Of a stretch of DNA of 64,000 nucleotides, positions 23,331 through 32,300 are shown one piece after another (within the stretch, counting starts at the first letter, position 1; each line of letters opens with the position of its first letter). The stretch is from Thermococcus sp. JdF3 (GTDB lineage: Archaea > Methanobacteriota_B > Thermococci > Thermococcales > Thermococcaceae). The position numbers and the translations under genes were made by a program. The notes under the pieces were generated by a model, which saw only the letters and a list, made by a program, of their open reading frames with translations, had not been told where the DNA came from and searched no databases. Where the stretch lies: contig NZ_SNUK01000001.1 of assembly GCF_012027495.1 (NCBI RefSeq), positions 1 to 64,000 of the forward strand, written 5' to 3'.

Positions 23331-25106
23331 ATGGGTGAGGGTGAGTTTAGGAAGGCCGTTGAAGAACTCGCGAGACTGGTTATGTCAGGTGAGATAAAGA
23401 GTAAGGAGGAGCTCAACCGCTGGAAGATCAAGGTCTCGCGTAAGTATCATCTCTCAAAGATTCCCGGTAACTCGGACATCCTCAGGGCCATCCCGGAGGA
23501 CAGGCGCGAGGAGTTCAGGGATCTGCTCAAGCGAAAGCCGACGAGGACGATAAGCGGCGTTGCGGTAGTGGCCATGATGACCAAGCCCTTCCCGTGCCCA
23601 CACGGGCGCTGCATCTACTGTCCGGGCGGTCCGAGCGTTGGCTCTCCCCAGAGCTACACCGGAAGGGAGCCCTCTGCCCTGAGGGCCGTTCAGAGCGCCT
23701 ACCATCCGTACATCATCATGATGCGTCGCCTAAAGCAGCTCACCGACATAGGCCACGACGTGGACAAGGTCGAGGTCATAATCCAGGGCGGAACATTCCC
23801 GGCCGTTGATCTGGACTATCAGGAGTGGTTCGTCAAGTGCGCCTTCAAAGCGATGAACGACTTCCCGCACTTCAGGGAGGTAGAAAACCTTGAGGAGAAG
23901 CTCGTCAGGCTGATAGTCCACAGTGATGAGTCCGTCTTGGAGGAGGATCCGAAGTTCAAGGAGGCCTGGGAGAAAACCCACGCAAAGCCCTACTACTACC
24001 TCGAAGACGAGCAGAGGAGGAACGAGAGGGCTAAGGTCAGAATGGTCGGGCTTACGATAGAAACGCGCCCCGACTGGGCCTTTGAGAGGCACATAGACAG
24101 GATGCTGAAACTCGGAACGACGAGGGTTGAGCTCGGCGTTCAGACGGTATTCAACTTCATCCACGAGAGGACCAGAAGGGGACACGGCGTCGAGGAGATA
24201 GTCAGGGCCACCCAGCTTTTGCGCGACGCGGGCCTTAAAATCAACTACCACATAATGCCGGGCCTGCCGGGAAGCAACTTCGAGAGGGACCTCTACACCT
24301 TCCGCGCCATCTTCGAGGATCCCCGCTTCCGCCCGGACATGCTGAAGGTGTATCCCACCCTGGTTACGGCAGATGCGCCGCTCTACCGCTGGTGGAAGGA
24401 GGGTAAATACCGCCCCTACCGCACGGAGGAGGCGGTGGAACTTCTCGTCGAGGCCTACAGGTTCTTCCCGAAGTGGGTTCGCGTGATGAGAATCCAGCGC
24501 GATATACCGGTTCAGCTCATCGTTGATGGGGTCAGGCACTCCAATCTGGGCCAGCTCGTCTTCAACGAACTCGTAAAGCGCGGGGTAAGGCCGAGGGAGA
24601 TCAGGTTTAGAGAAGTCGGCCACATGATGGAGAAGTTCGGGGTTCAGCCCGAGGTCGAGCACATAAAGCTCCTCCGCGAGGACTACGATGCCGCCGGGGG
24701 AAGGGAGATATTCCTGAGCTTCGAGGACACAAAGAACGACGTTCTTATCGGCTTCATCCGCCTCAGGATTCCGAGTGAAAAGGCCCACAGGAAGGAGATA
24801 AACTGCTGTCCCTCCTCGATAGTCAGGGAGCTCCACGTTTATGGCCCTCTCGTCCCGATTGGGGGCAAGCCCAGGTACGAGTGGCAGCACAGGGGCTACG
24901 GAAGGGAACTGCTGGCGGAGGCCGAGAGGATAGCGAGAGAGGAGTTCGACGTGAAGAAGATGCTCGTTATAAGCGGCGTCGGTGTTAGGAACTACTACAG
25001 GAAGTTCGGCTACCGGAAGAACGGGCCCTACGTCGCCAAGAGGCTCGATAGGGGCTATGCGGACTTTGAGACGGGAGGCCACTTCGATGGACACCTGAAC
25101 ACATAG
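23331..25106 (+). CDS. Elp3-type tRNA uridine(34) carboxymethyl-transferase (radical SAM plus acetyltransferase)
   Basis: A 591-residue archaeal Elp3. The radical SAM [4Fe-4S] cysteines are Cys89, Cys94 and Cys97 in CPHGRCIYCPGG; VEVIIQGGTFPAVD and the TRVELGVQTV strand belong to the same barrel. The C-terminal ~150 residues are a GNAT acetyltransferase (QHRGYGRELLAEAERIA for the acetyl-CoA loop). The protein forms cm5U at the wobble position of tRNAs using SAM and acetyl-CoA, alone rather than in a six-subunit Elongator complex as in eukaryotes. CTTTTAAAACC near 23290 may be the TATA element. It stands alone, with a convergent gene 16 bases after its end. Confidence 0.95.
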   Translation: MGEGEFRKAVEELARLVMSGEIKSKEELNRWKIKVSRKYHLSKIPGNSDILRAIPEDRREEFRDLLKRKPTRTISGVAVVAMMTKPFPCPHGRCIYCPGGPSVGSPQSYTGREPSALRAVQSAYHPYIIMMRRLKQLTDIGHDVDKVEVIIQGGTFPAVDLDYQEWFVKCAFKAMNDFPHFREVENLEEKLVRLIVHSDESVLEEDPKFKEAWEKTHAKPYYYLEDEQRRNERAKVRMVGLTIETRPDWAFERHIDRMLKLGTTRVELGVQTVFNFIHERTRRGHGVEEIVRATQLLRDAGLKINYHIMPGLPGSNFERDLYTFRAIFEDPRFRPDMLKVYPTLVTADAPLYRWWKEGKYRPYRTEEAVELLVEAYRFFPKWVRVMRIQRDIPVQLIVDGVRHSNLGQLVFNELVKRGVRPREIRFREVGHMMEKFGVQPEVEHIKLLREDYDAAGGREIFLSFEDTKNDVLIGFIRLRIPSEKAHRKEINCCPSSIVRELHVYGPLVPIGGKPRYEWQHRGYGRELLAEAERIAREEFDVKKMLVISGVGVRNYYRKFGYRKNGPYVAKRLDRGYADFETGGHFDGHLNT

Positions 25107-25121
25107 AAATGGAAAGAGGGA

Positions 25122-27059
25122 TCAGCGCCTTCCGTATCTCCTCAGCAGGAGCCCCAGCACCAGGAGCGCTCCGAGGATTATGGCCAGCCCCAGGTACGTC
25201 TGACCGCTTCCCTTGCTCACGGTAACCCTGATGCTCGCTTCCTTAGTTTTCTGGTCGCTGATGGCGTTGACGGTGATGAGATAGTCCCCGGCATCCACGT
25301 TCTCGGGAACCGCCACCTCAATTGTGAACTCTACCTCGTCATCCCTCCCCAGGGAAGGCACTTTCCGCGGCTCCACCTTTACGTTCCATCCCTTGGGAGC
25401 CTTGACCTCCAGCCTGACATTGGTCAGCGGACTGGTGCCCGTGTTATATGCCCTGACCGTGGTTTTCGCCTCGTCTCCAGCGTCCACCTTCAAACTGTAC
25501 CTTTCTAGAGTCACCGTCAGTCCGTAGCTGCCGGTCAGTTTTGCCGTGAGGTTTATCTCCCGCTCTTCCCCGCTCCCAGTTGAGACCACACGGAGGGTTG
25601 AACGGTACGTTCCGAGCTCCGCCGTGTCGGGGGGTATCAGGAGCACGTAAAACTGCTTTTCTTCCCCGGACCTGACGTATGCGCTGGTTATCCCCGTGCG
25701 TGAGGCCGGATCTTCCACCACCATTCCGCCCCAGTTCTGGGGCACACTTAGGCTCAGTGAGTACGTATCGTCCTCTGTTCCAAGATTCTTTAGAACCACG
25801 GTGTAGGTGAAGCTTCTCCCGAGCACCTGACTCTTCGACGGCTCAGGAACACTGATGTCCATGTAGTAAGGCAGTCTGCGCATGCTCACATAGAGCTCCT
25901 TTCTCCTGCCGGCCTTTATCTCAACGTTTTTCTCGACCTTGCGGTAGGATTCCTTTGAGATCCTCACTGTGTAGTGTCCCTCTGGAGCTTCGATTGAGGC
26001 GGTCCCATCGGAAAGTGTCTTTGCTTCCGTCACAGTCTTCCCGTCCCGAAGGAGCTCCACCTTGGCACCGGCCACGTAGGTTCCTGAGCCTTCATCCGTG
26101 ACCTTGACTGAGAGGGTGCCGTTTTCACCGGCGTGGGTTTTGTTCACGTAGACTCCAAGCGTCTCCTCTGCATTCCCGGCCTTCACTTTAATTTCATACT
26201 CGCCGACGGATGCGTCGCTGGGCACGCTGACGACTACCTCTACCAGGGCCTCTCCTGAAACCTTAACTGCCCTCACAGGCTGTCCATCGGCCATGAATTT
26301 CGCATTCCAGCTCTCGGGGACTTCTGCGCTTAGCGGCAGTATGACGGGCGTTGAAGAACTTATGTGGAGCTGGAAGGACACCTTTTCACCGGCTTCAACT
26401 TCCTTTGCCGGATAGTTGCAGTAAATATCCACTCCACTCGCCTCAACGGTAACGATGAGCCTCAACTCGCTCTCCCCAGCGTGAAGGGTTACCGGGAATT
26501 TACCGGTTCTCCGGGAGGTTTTGACAGCAACGGTCACCTGGGTGCTCTCTCCCTGTTGGAGGTAAACTCCATTGATTTCCGAATCTCCTGCTGTTATCTT
26601 GGTATCCCATCCTGCAGGGGCATCTATGGAGAGGGGAATAAAGGCGTCCTTTCCCCTGTTCTTTATGGTTATGGTGAAGGTAACCTGTCCCCCGGGTTTG
26701 GTTATCTTGCTGGGGAACTGGGTTTCCAGTGCTATGTTGTCGGGGGGACTTTCTACGCGGATATCGTCGCCGGAGAGTATGATATGAACCGCACCCTCCC
26801 CTGGCTTAAGGCTGCCCGCCGTCATGTTCAGGCCTTCCGTAACCTTCACAGTGTCCCCGAATGAGAGAACATACGTGGTTCCGTTTATCCTGAAGGCGGC
26901 TTTCCCATCGCTTGAAAAGTCCGCGAACTCTATGGGGATCCCGTTGACCGTTACGCTCTGCCCCACGTGAAGGGTTAGGCTGATGGTTTCAGCGGACGCC
27001 GCGGGGACGGCCAGAAGGAGGAAAAAAAGGACCGCCGTGAGGGCCTTCTTCATCTCCAT
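25122..27059 (-). CDS. Extracytoplasmic NEW3/Ig-like protein with C-terminal membrane anchor
   Basis: A 645-residue exported protein: signal peptide (TAVLFFLLLAVPAASA), then about four ~100-residue beta-sandwich units of the NEW3/CARDB type (recurring ...F.I.IKNRG...., P.GW....), a carboxypeptidase-regulatory-like unit at ~320-400 (AGAKVELLRDGKTVTEAKT), and a C-terminal helix (YLGLAIILGALLVLGLLL) followed by RRYGRR, so it is anchored with the domains outside. Its ATG overlaps the stop of the ABC-2 permease gene (TGATG), placing it third in an ATPase-permease-NEW3 operon. It is probably an accessory or receptor component of that exporter. Confidence 0.8.
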   Translation of the reverse strand: MEMKKALTAVLFFLLLAVPAASAETISLTLHVGQSVTVNGIPIEFADFSSDGKAAFRINGTTYVLSFGDTVKVTEGLNMTAGSLKPGEGAVHIILSGDDIRVESPPDNIALETQFPSKITKPGGQVTFTITIKNRGKDAFIPLSIDAPAGWDTKITAGDSEINGVYLQQGESTQVTVAVKTSRRTGKFPVTLHAGESELRLIVTVEASGVDIYCNYPAKEVEAGEKVSFQLHISSSTPVILPLSAEVPESWNAKFMADGQPVRAVKVSGEALVEVVVSVPSDASVGEYEIKVKAGNAEETLGVYVNKTHAGENGTLSVKVTDEGSGTYVAGAKVELLRDGKTVTEAKTLSDGTASIEAPEGHYTVRISKESYRKVEKNVEIKAGRRKELYVSMRRLPYYMDISVPEPSKSQVLGRSFTYTVVLKNLGTEDDTYSLSLSVPQNWGGMVVEDPASRTGITSAYVRSGEEKQFYVLLIPPDTAELGTYRSTLRVVSTGSGEEREINLTAKLTGSYGLTVTLERYSLKVDAGDEAKTTVRAYNTGTSPLTNVRLEVKAPKGWNVKVEPRKVPSLGRDDEVEFTIEVAVPENVDAGDYLITVNAISDQKTKEASIRVTVSKGSGQTYLGLAIILGALLVLGLLLRRYGRR

Positions 27060-28057
27060 CACCTTATTTCCGCCCGTACGAATCCAAGATACGCCGCGAC
27101 AAAGCCTATTATCAGATACGCCAGCAGGAAGACGATTTCCCTCTTGGCGAAGGACAGGCTCTCGGCCAGACTGTACGTTGGCTGTTCGGGGCCCTCAATT
27201 CCCGGGGAATACATCGCGTCCTCCCAGGACTGTGCGTGGGGATTGAGCACGTACACCGATATCTGCTGGAAGTCCGCCCTTGGGGACAGGCTGTTGACAG
27301 TTTCAACGATGTTAAAGTATTTCTTGCTCCACTCCTGTATCAGTTCGTCGTACTCCTCCCACAGCTTTTCCTGTGCCTGCAGTTCCTCCAGGGTCACGTT
27401 CTCGGAATAGTCCATGAACGCTTCCTGTGGGGGCTGGGGCTTTGGTCCCGCCATATGATTCGCCACGATCGGCGCCAGGGATTCAAACACCACCGTGACG
27501 GCCAGGAAGAGAACCAGGGCGTACATCAGGGCGCTGCCGCTGGACTTGGAGTGTGCCGAAAACGCAACGGCTATCCCGAAGAACACCAGCAGGTACAGGT
27601 AGGCGAAAAAGAAGTACACCGCCAGTCTGGTGATTGAAGTGCCGTCCACTGTGACCCCCATCCACATCAGCGTTCCTAGAACGACGAGGAACGTTATTAC
27701 CACCGCCACCGCCAGTGTCATGGCGCCCCCGAGGAGTTTTCCTAGTATCACCTGATCCCTGTAGACCGGATGGCCCATGAGGACCTTGAGAGTCCTGTTC
27801 TCCTTCTCACGGGTTATCGCGTCAAAACCGAGTGCGAGGGCGAATATTCCCCCGATGAGTCCCAGGTAATATGTGACCCCCCACATGACGTCGTAGACCT
27901 TTGGACTTTCCCCTTCCATGCCCTGCCACGTCATCATGCCTGTCTTTACCTGTGCCAGTGCGAGCAGGGTTATGAGAAGCAAAAATCCAAACAGAACCAG
28001 AAAACGCCTGCTGGTCATATAGTCACGGAACTCCTTGCTCGCTATTGCCCCTATCAT
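27059..28057 (-). CDS. ABC-2 type transporter permease
   Basis: A 332-residue permease: an amphipathic start (MIGAIASKEFRDYMTSRRF), about six helices, and a large extracytoplasmic loop between helices 5 and 6 (residues ~190-300) containing EELQAQEKLWEEYDELIQEW, a coiled-coil-like segment. ITREKENRTLKVLMGHP is the coupling helix typical of NosY/ABC-2 exporters. Both ends overlap neighbours (ATPase upstream, NEW3 protein downstream), so the three form one operon. Substrate unknown. Confidence 0.85.
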   Translation of the reverse strand: MIGAIASKEFRDYMTSRRFLVLFGFLLLITLLALAQVKTGMMTWQGMEGESPKVYDVMWGVTYYLGLIGGIFALALGFDAITREKENRTLKVLMGHPVYRDQVILGKLLGGAMTLAVAVVITFLVVLGTLMWMGVTVDGTSITRLAVYFFFAYLYLLVFFGIAVAFSAHSKSSGSALMYALVLFLAVTVVFESLAPIVANHMAGPKPQPPQEAFMDYSENVTLEELQAQEKLWEEYDELIQEWSKKYFNIVETVNSLSPRADFQQISVYVLNPHAQSWEDAMYSPGIEGPEQPTYSLAESLSFAKREIVFLLAYLIIGFVAAYLGFVRAEIR

Positions 28058-28977
28058 TCTTCCTCCCTCCCGTAAACCAGCTCGAGGAAGACCTCCTCCA
28101 GCGTTGGTTCATGCAGGTGAACATCGATGACGGTGTAGCCCATGCCCGTTAGTTCCTCTACCAGCTCCTCTCTGATGTCCCTGGATGCGTAGACGGTCAG
28201 TCTGTTGCTTCCCGCTTTGCGCCACTCTATCACTTCTGTGTTCAGGTCATTAAGAACGAGCGGCTGCTTTGTTTCCACCGTTATAAAGACCCTTCCCTCA
28301 ATGAATTTCCGCTTTATCTCCTCCTGGCTGCCGCTTATGAGGAGTTTTCCCCCGGATATTATCCCTATCTCATCGCTTACCTCCTCGACCTCCGAGAGGA
28401 TGTGGGATGAGAAGAATACCGTCTTTCCATCTTTCTTCAATCTGCGTATCAGTTCCCTCATTTCCACAGCGCCCCTGGGGTCAAGACCGTTGGTCGGTTC
28501 ATCGAGGAAGAGAACCTCCGGGTCGTTTAGAAGAGCCTGGGCCAGCAGAAGGCGCTGCTTCATACCGGTGGAGAATCCCCCCACCTTTCTGTCCGCGGCG
28601 TCTTCGAGTCCCACAAGCTCGAGCAGTTCCCTTGCCCTTCTCCTGGCATCTTCTTTGGGAATCCTGTAGAATTTGGATATGTACATGAGGTTATCGAAGG
28701 CCGTCAGATTGGGGTAGAGTCCGCCCTCCGCGGGCATGAACCCGCTTATCCTTTTGACCTCCACCGGTTTTTCCTGAACGTCTATTCCTGCCACGTAGGC
28801 CCTGCCCTCCGTTGGCTGAATGAGGCCCAGGAGGAGAAGTATCGTCGTTGTTTTTCCCGCCCCATTTGGTCCCAGAAATCCGTAGACAGTCCCTTTTTTC
28901 ACGGTTAGGTTCAGGCGATCCACGGCGGCAATGCCGTCATAAACTTTCGTGAGGTTTTCAGTTTCGATTATGTTCAT
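28054..28977 (-). CDS. ABC transporter ATP-binding protein
   Basis: A 307-residue ATPase with Walker A GPNGAGKTT (~36-44), signature FSTGMKQR (~135-142), Walker B VLFLDEP (~155-161) and an ~85-residue C-terminal extension ending EPTLEEVFLELVYG. Start at ATG 28977 because GGGTGATT lies just upstream; the longer frame to 29049 is not needed. The C-terminal extension resembles that of the ATPase at the left edge of the window, so these are paralogues. It energises the ABC-2 permease encoded next. Confidence 0.92.
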   Translation of the reverse strand: MNIIETENLTKVYDGIAAVDRLNLTVKKGTVYGFLGPNGAGKTTTILLLLGLIQPTEGRAYVAGIDVQEKPVEVKRISGFMPAEGGLYPNLTAFDNLMYISKFYRIPKEDARRRARELLELVGLEDAADRKVGGFSTGMKQRLLLAQALLNDPEVLFLDEPTNGLDPRGAVEMRELIRRLKKDGKTVFFSSHILSEVEEVSDEIGIISGGKLLISGSQEEIKRKFIEGRVFITVETKQPLVLNDLNTEVIEWRKAGSNRLTVYASRDIREELVEELTGMGYTVIDVHLHEPTLEEVFLELVYGREEE

Positions 28978-29008
28978 CTTAATCACCCAACATAGTGGAA
29001 AGTTCACT

Positions 29009-29019
29009 TTAATATAAGC
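29009..29019 (-). promoter_or_regulatory. TATA box for the ABC/NEW3 operon
   Basis: On the minus strand GCTTATATTAA occupies 29019-29009, roughly 35 bases before ATG 28977, leaving a short leader that contains GGGTGATT. Confidence 0.5.
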
Positions 29020-29182
29020 GTTTTGGTTTGGATGGGTGAAGGTAAACAATACTTATTTCGTGCGTTGTTTTTGTGATGCGTTGATTTGCTTTAGTGTTTC
29101 TCCTCAGCGCTGGGATAAAACCTTTTCAGTTCAGTAAACCTTTTAAGCACCGCTGAACAAGTATGGACCGGGGTGTGTTTGA

Positions 29183-29758
29183 ATGGAGAAGGGTGGTAAA
29201 CCCCGGATATCATATGAGACAACCTTCAGGATGAAGGTTCTCATCCTGACCCTCATCTTTGGAATCGCTATATTCATGATAGTCTATTACCCCATCATCT
29301 CCCACCAGGTCGACCCGTTTAAAGTGGAGTCCCCCAGGGGTCAGGTACTGCTTGCCCGGAACCTCTCCATTGCGGGAGTTACCTATACGAACGCAGTTCC
29401 GTTCACTGCCGAGAACAACGCCCTCGTCCTTGGGGGAAGCGATGAGCTGGACGATACCCTCACGATTACCGTGTCCACACCGCAGTGGTGCGTTGACCTG
29501 TGGGCGTGGGGAGGCTCGGCCAAGGGCTGGGTGAGGAAGTACGATTGTGCGGAGGAGCTTCAGCTGAGCAAGTACGCCTTCAATAGGGTTCCAACCCATG
29601 AGGCTAAGGAGATAGCCACATGGAACCTGGAGCCGGGCTATATCATCGTCTTCCACAAAAGCGGTCCGGTTCAGAAATATGAGTTCGTCAACTTCACCGT
29701 GACTTACGGGGGAGAGACAGATTGGGGAGCCTTCAAAGTGTCTGTTAAAAGCTCGTGA
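29183..29758 (+). CDS. Membrane-anchored extracytoplasmic protein, paralogue 1
   Basis: A 191-residue protein: short basic N-terminus, one helix (LILTLIFGIAIFMIVYYPII) and a beta-rich outer domain (PRGQVLLARNLSIAG ... FVNFTVTYGGETDWGAFKV). The next gene encodes a protein with the same framework: SYETTFRMKVL here against SYETSFRLKVL there, and a shared end .LVNFTVTYG..SDWGAFK. A Cys pair (WCVDLW and YDCAEEL) is conserved in both and may form a disulfide. CTTTTAAGC near 29140 is a possible TATA element and GGGGTG precedes the ATG. Function unknown. Confidence 0.65.
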   Translation: MEKGGKPRISYETTFRMKVLILTLIFGIAIFMIVYYPIISHQVDPFKVESPRGQVLLARNLSIAGVTYTNAVPFTAENNALVLGGSDELDDTLTITVSTPQWCVDLWAWGGSAKGWVRKYDCAEELQLSKYAFNRVPTHEAKEIATWNLEPGYIIVFHKSGPVQKYEFVNFTVTYGGETDWGAFKVSVKSS

Positions 29759-29769
29759 GGTGGTTTTTT

Positions 29770-30297
29770 ATGAAACTCTCCTACGAAACCTCTTTTCGTC
29801 TTAAGGTTCTTCTCATAGCATCGCTATTCGGGCTGGTGATATTCTACATCGTGTACTATCCGATAATATCTTACAACCCGGTGCCGTACGGGGTTGCCTC
29901 GCCCAAGGGGCAGCTGCTGGTTATGGAGAACATGACGTTCGGCGATATGAGCTGGAAGAACGCCGTCGATCTTTACAACAACCTGGTTCTGAAGGGTGAC
30001 GAGGACTACGGGGACTACGTGACTCTTGAGCTCAAGACCCCCGGCTGGTGCATGGACGTGGTCGTGTGGAGCGGGACTGCATATACGAGGAAGGCGGAAT
30101 GCGTTAGGAAGGTCACGATATCCAAGTACACCTTCCGCATACCCCCCGGCTCCTACTGGTACCTCGACGGCTCCTATCACCTGATACTCTACAAGCCTGA
30201 AGGCGCTCCAGAGAACTACGAGCTGGTGAACTTCACCGTCACCTACGGCCCGAAGTCCGATTGGGGGGCCTTTAAGGCGACCTATCCAAAGGACTGA
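29770..30297 (+). CDS. Membrane-anchored extracytoplasmic protein, paralogue 2
   Basis: A 175-residue tandem duplicate of the preceding gene with the same layout: MKLSYETSFRLKVLL, one helix (LLIASLFGLVIFYIVYYPII), then the outer beta domain starting SPKGQLLVMENMTFG, the conserved cysteines in WCMDVVVW and ECVRKV, and the end VNFTVTYGPKSDWGAFKA. ATG 29770 follows GAGGTG, which itself overlaps the stop of the first copy, so the pair is co-translated. An alternative GTG at 29755 would add five residues. Confidence 0.65.
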   Translation: MKLSYETSFRLKVLLIASLFGLVIFYIVYYPIISYNPVPYGVASPKGQLLVMENMTFGDMSWKNAVDLYNNLVLKGDEDYGDYVTLELKTPGWCMDVVVWSGTAYTRKAECVRKVTISKYTFRIPPGSYWYLDGSYHLILYKPEGAPENYELVNFTVTYGPKSDWGAFKATYPKD

Positions 30298-30364
30298 TGG
30301 TCAAAAGAAGGGAACAGGAAAAGGAAGCGGTTTTGTTCTTTATCGTTTCTTTCGCTTTCCTGGC

Positions 30365-30997
30365 TCATGCCTGAGCCTCTGGCTTGTTCTTCATCGACCT
30401 CGCCCCGAGGGACAGTGCTATGAAGCTCGCACCGGCGACTATAAGCTCGATAGCCACGAAGATTCCTATGACCCACGGGCTCCATTCGGGCCAGTTGGCG
30501 AGTATCATGACTCCTATGAAGAAGTCGATGACGCCCGAGAACACCACTATGCCCCCGCCTTCGGTCTTGAAGCCCATGAGAACCTTAACGATACCGAAGA
30601 TGAAGTACGCGCCGCCCAGTATGAACGTCAGGATCTGGGCCGAGAGGAGGGGCTCCTCCAGCATTGCCGCTCCGGCCAGGATGTAAAGGGCCGCCAGTAG
30701 AAGCTGGAGCATCCGCGTTCCTCCGCTCTCACCGCGGGTGAAGATGGCAACGGCTATGAGGATGACGCCACCGATTATCAGGAAAACCCCAAAGACCGCG
30801 ATGCTGGCAAGGGTGACGAACGGGAGTATGCCGAGACCGACGATACCGAGAACGAGCAGAACGATTCCCAGGACCAGATACCACTGCCAGTGCGCCATCA
30901 GGCTGGCCACCTGCTTCCTGGCCATCTCTTCCCTGTACTCATCCGGGGTCATAGGCTTATTCTCCTCATCCCCGGCGGGTTCTTTAATCTCATCCAT
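30365..30997 (-). CDS. DUF308/HdeD-like membrane protein
   Basis: A 210-residue protein: a charged cytoplasmic N-terminus (DEIKEPAGDEENKPMTPDEY) followed by six helices arranged as short hairpins with Gly-rich turns (LVLGIVLLVLGIVGLGIL, GVFLIIGGVILIAVAIF, LLLAALYILAGAAML), the pattern of the HdeD/DUF308 family. In bacteria HdeD is linked to acid stress; no function is known in archaea. ATG 30997 is chosen because GGAGGT lies nine bases upstream; the frame continues further but without a ribosome site. Confidence 0.72.
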   Translation of the reverse strand: MDEIKEPAGDEENKPMTPDEYREEMARKQVASLMAHWQWYLVLGIVLLVLGIVGLGILPFVTLASIAVFGVFLIIGGVILIAVAIFTRGESGGTRMLQLLLAALYILAGAAMLEEPLLSAQILTFILGGAYFIFGIVKVLMGFKTEGGGIVVFSGVIDFFIGVMILANWPEWSPWVIGIFVAIELIVAGASFIALSLGARSMKNKPEAQA

Positions 30998-31120
30998 GGG
31001 TATTACCTCCAAACTCCTTTTTGCAAATGTAGTGTACATTTCAAACTCATAAAAACCTTTCGTCGAATAGTTTTCGGGAACATCCGGTGCATTTTTAACT
31101 GCTTTTTTGAATGGGATTAT

Positions 31121-31636
31121 ATGAGGTTCAAACCCAAACCCTTCAGGGAACCGGTACCCTTCAGGTGTCTCTACTGCCTCGACTGCTGCAGGGGGAGGCA
31201 CGTCTATCTAACTCTAAATGATATAGAGAGAATAGCGAGGGCGGGTCACGACCCCCAGGACTTCGTGACATTCTCCGTTGAGGGGGACAAAATACGCTTC
31301 GTCCTCGCGGTGAGGGAGTGGGACCTGGGCTGCTTCTTCCACGACCCGGAGACCGGAAAGTGCCGTGTTCACGATGCGAACCCGATAATCTGCCGCATCT
31401 ATCCGTTCATGGTCTCCCGCAGGCCCCTCGGTGTTGATGGAGAGATGCCCTTTGAGTACATGGGTCAGAGGCTGTGGCTCTACTACGACGAGAGCTGCCC
31501 GGGAATAAACGCGGAGGAGCCGGAAATAACTATAACGCCGGAGGAGATAGCTGAGCTGGGTCTTAGGTTCGAGGAAGAATTCCTGGGAACGGACATGGCG
31601 GGGTTCGCCGAGCTGCTCGATAAACTCGAAAGCTGA
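31121..31636 (+). CDS. YkgJ-like cysteine cluster protein
   Basis: A 171-residue protein with an N-terminal Cys cluster (Cys16, Cys19, Cys22, Cys23 in FRCLYCLDCCRG) and later cysteines in DLGCFFHDPETGKCRVHD and NPIICRIYPF, the layout of the CxxCxxCC/YkgJ family, which probably binds zinc or an Fe-S cluster. The biochemical role is unknown. ATTTTTAACT at 31091-31100 lies about 25 bases upstream of ATG 31121 and no ribosome site is present, so the message is probably leaderless. Confidence 0.78.
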   Translation: MRFKPKPFREPVPFRCLYCLDCCRGRHVYLTLNDIERIARAGHDPQDFVTFSVEGDKIRFVLAVREWDLGCFFHDPETGKCRVHDANPIICRIYPFMVSRRPLGVDGEMPFEYMGQRLWLYYDESCPGINAEEPEITITPEEIAELGLRFEEEFLGTDMAGFAELLDKLES

Positions 31637-31641
31637 CTCCT

Positions 31642-31678
31642 TTCCGCCCTGATGGGCGGGGCTTTCGGGGGAGGAAAA
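31642..31678. repeat. Intergenic hairpin element, related to the repeats at 16517 and 61151
   Basis: CCGCCC and GGGCGG (31644-31659) form a perfect six-base stem with a TGAT loop. On the minus strand the element reads CCCGAAAGCCCCGCCC, sharing the GAAAGCC.CGCC core with the two 24-base repeats at 16517-16540 and 61151-61174. It may be a terminator or a mobile-element end. Confidence 0.4.
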
Positions 31679-31688
31679 GTAAATATAC
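31679..31688 (+). promoter_or_regulatory. TATA box for the membrane protein gene at 31710
   Basis: GTAAATATAC at 31679-31688 is a good archaeal TATA box about 26 bases before ATG 31710, supporting that ATG as the start of a leaderless message. Confidence 0.5.
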
Positions 31689-31709
31689 ATGTCTGGACGA
31701 ACGTCTATT

Positions 31710-32270
31710 ATGGCCGACTGGAAGTCCCACCTGCTGCCCGCTCTCTTTCTCCTTCATGGGGGGATTAACCTGATGTTCTACGGCTTTCCAGCGGTTATGT
31801 TCTCGGCGGTCATTCCTGCGAGCCTATACGGAAAGCTGGCCTGGGCTCTGCCCTTCCTTATACTCGGCTACTTTGCCCTCGGGATACTGGCTCTCTACCA
31901 CCTCTTGATCCATAACGTCCGTAGGGGAAAGCTCCTTGGACTTTTGTATTTCGGCGCCGGGGCGCTGGGTTCGGCCGTGGTTCTCTCGGAGTCCCTTCAC
32001 GAGATGCCCCTGCTTCCTGCCATTTTTGCTCTCTGGCTGGCGCTGTCCCTCCTCGGAATGCTCCTTCTTTTCCGTGGAATCGGGGTTTCGTGGAAGCTTT
32101 CGCTCGTGGCGATGACCCTCCTTGGCATATCTGCACTCGTCAGCGCCTCTACCGCACAGTGGGTCGTTGAGGACTACTACGCTCACGTCCACATAGGGGA
32201 AATTCCCGAGAACGCCACCGTTATTGTAGCCTACCCCGAAAACGTCAGTCCCCCGAACGGGACGGGCTAA
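31710..32270 (+). CDS. Multi-pass membrane protein, 186 aa, unknown function
   Basis: Five hydrophobic segments (LLPALFLLHGGINLMFYGF, KLAWALPFLILGYFALGILA, LLGLLYFGAGALGSAVVL, LPAIFALWLALSLLGMLLLF, SLVAMTLLGISALVSAS) and an outer C-terminal tail with HVHIGEIPENA. No family recognised. TATA spacing supports ATG 31710 over ATG 31689, which would add seven residues and lies inside the promoter. Confidence 0.6.
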   Translation: MADWKSHLLPALFLLHGGINLMFYGFPAVMFSAVIPASLYGKLAWALPFLILGYFALGILALYHLLIHNVRRGKLLGLLYFGAGALGSAVVLSESLHEMPLLPAIFALWLALSLLGMLLLFRGIGVSWKLSLVAMTLLGISALVSASTAQWVVEDYYAHVHIGEIPENATVIVAYPENVSPPNGTG

Positions 32271-32300
32271 GCTTTTAAGCTCGGTATCGAGGCTGGAATC

